Shown: positions 63,151-64,000 of the stretch, piece after piece
How the letters are laid out: every line of letters begins with the position of its first letter
Numbering within the stretch: position 1 is the stretch's first letter
Origin: Thiobacillus sp. SCUT-2
GTDB lineage: Bacteria; Pseudomonadota; Gammaproteobacteria; Burkholderiales; Thiobacillaceae
Assembly (NCBI RefSeq): GCF_035621355.1
Contig: NZ_CP141769.1
Location: 1,860,001-1,924,000 of the forward strand
Reading direction: 5' to 3'
Length of the DNA stretch: 64,000 nucleotides
The notes under the pieces: model-generated
The model's database searches: none
What the model saw: the letters and a program-made list of their open reading frames with translations, nothing else
Told to the model about the DNA's origin: nothing
Translations under genes and position numbers: made by a program

Positions 63151-64000
63151 AAACCCCAATCCGTCATTCCCTATTGCCACTGATCCTGAGTGCCACCCTG
63201 GCAACTCTCACCGGCTGCGCCACGCACGGCAAACCGCCGCCGGACATCACGCTGGACGACCCCATCGCGGCGCACGCGCTGCCGGAGCCGCCCAAGCCCA
63301 TCGAGGTGGTCGAAGTACCCAAACCCCTGCCGCTACCCGGGCAGTTGAAACCTTTGGGTAATACGCCCGAGGACAAGCCGGTCGCCGAACCACCCGACGG
63401 GAAGGCCGATGTGGCGCGCGCCAACGACGAAGCGCGCGTGCCACCGAGCCGAGAGGGCTACATCAACGCGATCCAGGTCTGGCCCTACAGCGATGGCGCG
63501 CTGTATCAGCTCTATACGAGTCCCGGTCGTGTCACCGTCATCACCTTGCAGCAGGGCGAGGAACTGGTGACCGTTTCGGCCGGCGACACGGTGCGCTGGA
63601 TCGTGGGCGACACGACCAGCGGCGCAGGTGCCAGTCTGCGCGTGAACATACTCGTGAAGCCCACGCGCGTCGGCTTGAAGACCAATCTGGTCATCACCAC
63701 CAACCGCCGTACCTACCTGCTCGAACTGTCGTCGACGCCGCAGGCGTGGATGGCCTCCGTCTCGTGGGATTACCCGAAGGACCGCATGCTGGCGTTACAG
63801 AAACGGGCGCAGATGGCCCAAGCGGCGGCGCCGGTGGACTCGGGCTTGTCGCTGCAACAGATCAGGTTCCGCTACGCGATCACCGGCGACAGTCCGCCGT
63901 GGAAACCGCTGCGTGCGTTCGATGATGGCGAGCGCGTCTATATCCAGTTCCCCGCCGGCATCGCGCAGGGCGAGCTGCCGCCGCTGTTCGTGATCGGGCA
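63147..64000 (+). CDS. trbG: TrbG (VirB9-like), 3' end outside the window (second trb operon)
   Basis: 284 residues are visible; the stop lies beyond base 64000. The lipoprotein-like signal 'ATLATLTGCATHG' (Cys24) is followed by a Pro-rich linker, then the VirB9 domain ('AIQVWPYSDGALYQLYTSPG', 'ASVSWDYPKDRM', 'PPWKPLRAFDDGERVYIQFP'). It aligns with the trbG fragment at the start of the window but with many differences, so the two transfer modules are related and not identical. trbI is expected next. Confidence 0.92.
   Translation, partial: MKTPIRHSLLPLILSATLATLTGCATHGKPPPDITLDDPIAAHALPEPPKPIEVVEVPKPLPLPGQLKPLGNTPEDKPVAEPPDGKADVARANDEARVPPSREGYINAIQVWPYSDGALYQLYTSPGRVTVITLQQGEELVTVSAGDTVRWIVGDTTSGAGASLRVNILVKPTRVGLKTNLVITTNRRTYLLELSSTPQAWMASVSWDYPKDRMLALQKRAQMAQAAAPVDSGLSLQQIRFRYAITGDSPPWKPLRAFDDGERVYIQFPAGIAQGELPPLFVIG

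Overview
The window is high-GC proteobacterial DNA made mostly of mobile-element material. I cannot name the host. The transfer genes belong to the Tn4371-like class of integrative conjugative elements (ICEs), found in beta-, gamma- and alphaproteobacteria. No rRNA and no core chromosomal locus is present.

Layout. (1) 1-1849 is the 3' end of a first trb operon (trbG, trbI and a DUF2274 gene). (2) 1817-9213 is cargo: a LysR regulator, then a LysR-controlled block facing the other way that encodes a small Trp/His-rich membrane protein, a secreted cupin, and the adaptor and pump subunits of an RND exporter. (3) 9383-10318 is a boundary zone with a tRNA-Leu(CAA)-like 3' half, a probable attachment scar, followed by an AlpA-like HTH gene. 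(4) 10476-26519 is a dense defence island. A leftward five-gene unit (capH, capP, an exonuclease I-like gene and two unknown genes, one nuclease-like) diverges from a rightward type III CBASS operon (TRIP13-type ATPase, two HORMA-type proteins, CD-NTase, NucC). Next come an unassigned zinc-peptidase-like gene, an AbiE pair whose toxin carries WYL and zinc-finger extensions, a helicase with a nuclease-like C terminus, and a TIR protein with a small partner. A second AlpA-like HTH gene (26777-27007), paralogous to the first, closes the island. (5) 27090-38282 is the left part of a second ICE: a broken radC, DUF932, DUF736, two DUF2958 genes, DUF2285, an AlpA-type HTH, repA with iterons and a DnaA box, parA, a parB-like gene, DUF2840, traF and the relaxase. 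(6) 38283-51744 is ICE cargo: an IS3 remnant and what looks like a small-molecule biosynthetic cluster (MocR regulator, PhyH dioxygenase, SGNH protein, a 31-residue peptide, MFS exporter, a diiron-oxygenase-like protein, carbamoyltransferase, a small membrane protein, a tannase-like protein lacking the usual nucleophile, threonine deaminase). (7) 52010-64000 is the transfer module of the second ICE: lysR, eexN, traG, copG-like, trbB, C, D, E, J, eexN, L, F, and trbG, which runs off the window.

How it works together. Two related but distinct mating systems flank the defence cargo, and the second ICE also carries its own replication and partition genes. In the defence island, CapH probably represses CBASS and CapP probably relieves that repression when DNA is damaged. 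HORMA and TRIP13 gate the CD-NTase, whose cyclic trinucleotide would activate NucC to destroy DNA. The exonuclease I-like gene sits in the capH-capP transcription unit, which suggests a link to the single-stranded DNA signal. No integrase gene is visible in the window, and radC is truncated, so the left end of the second ICE appears damaged.
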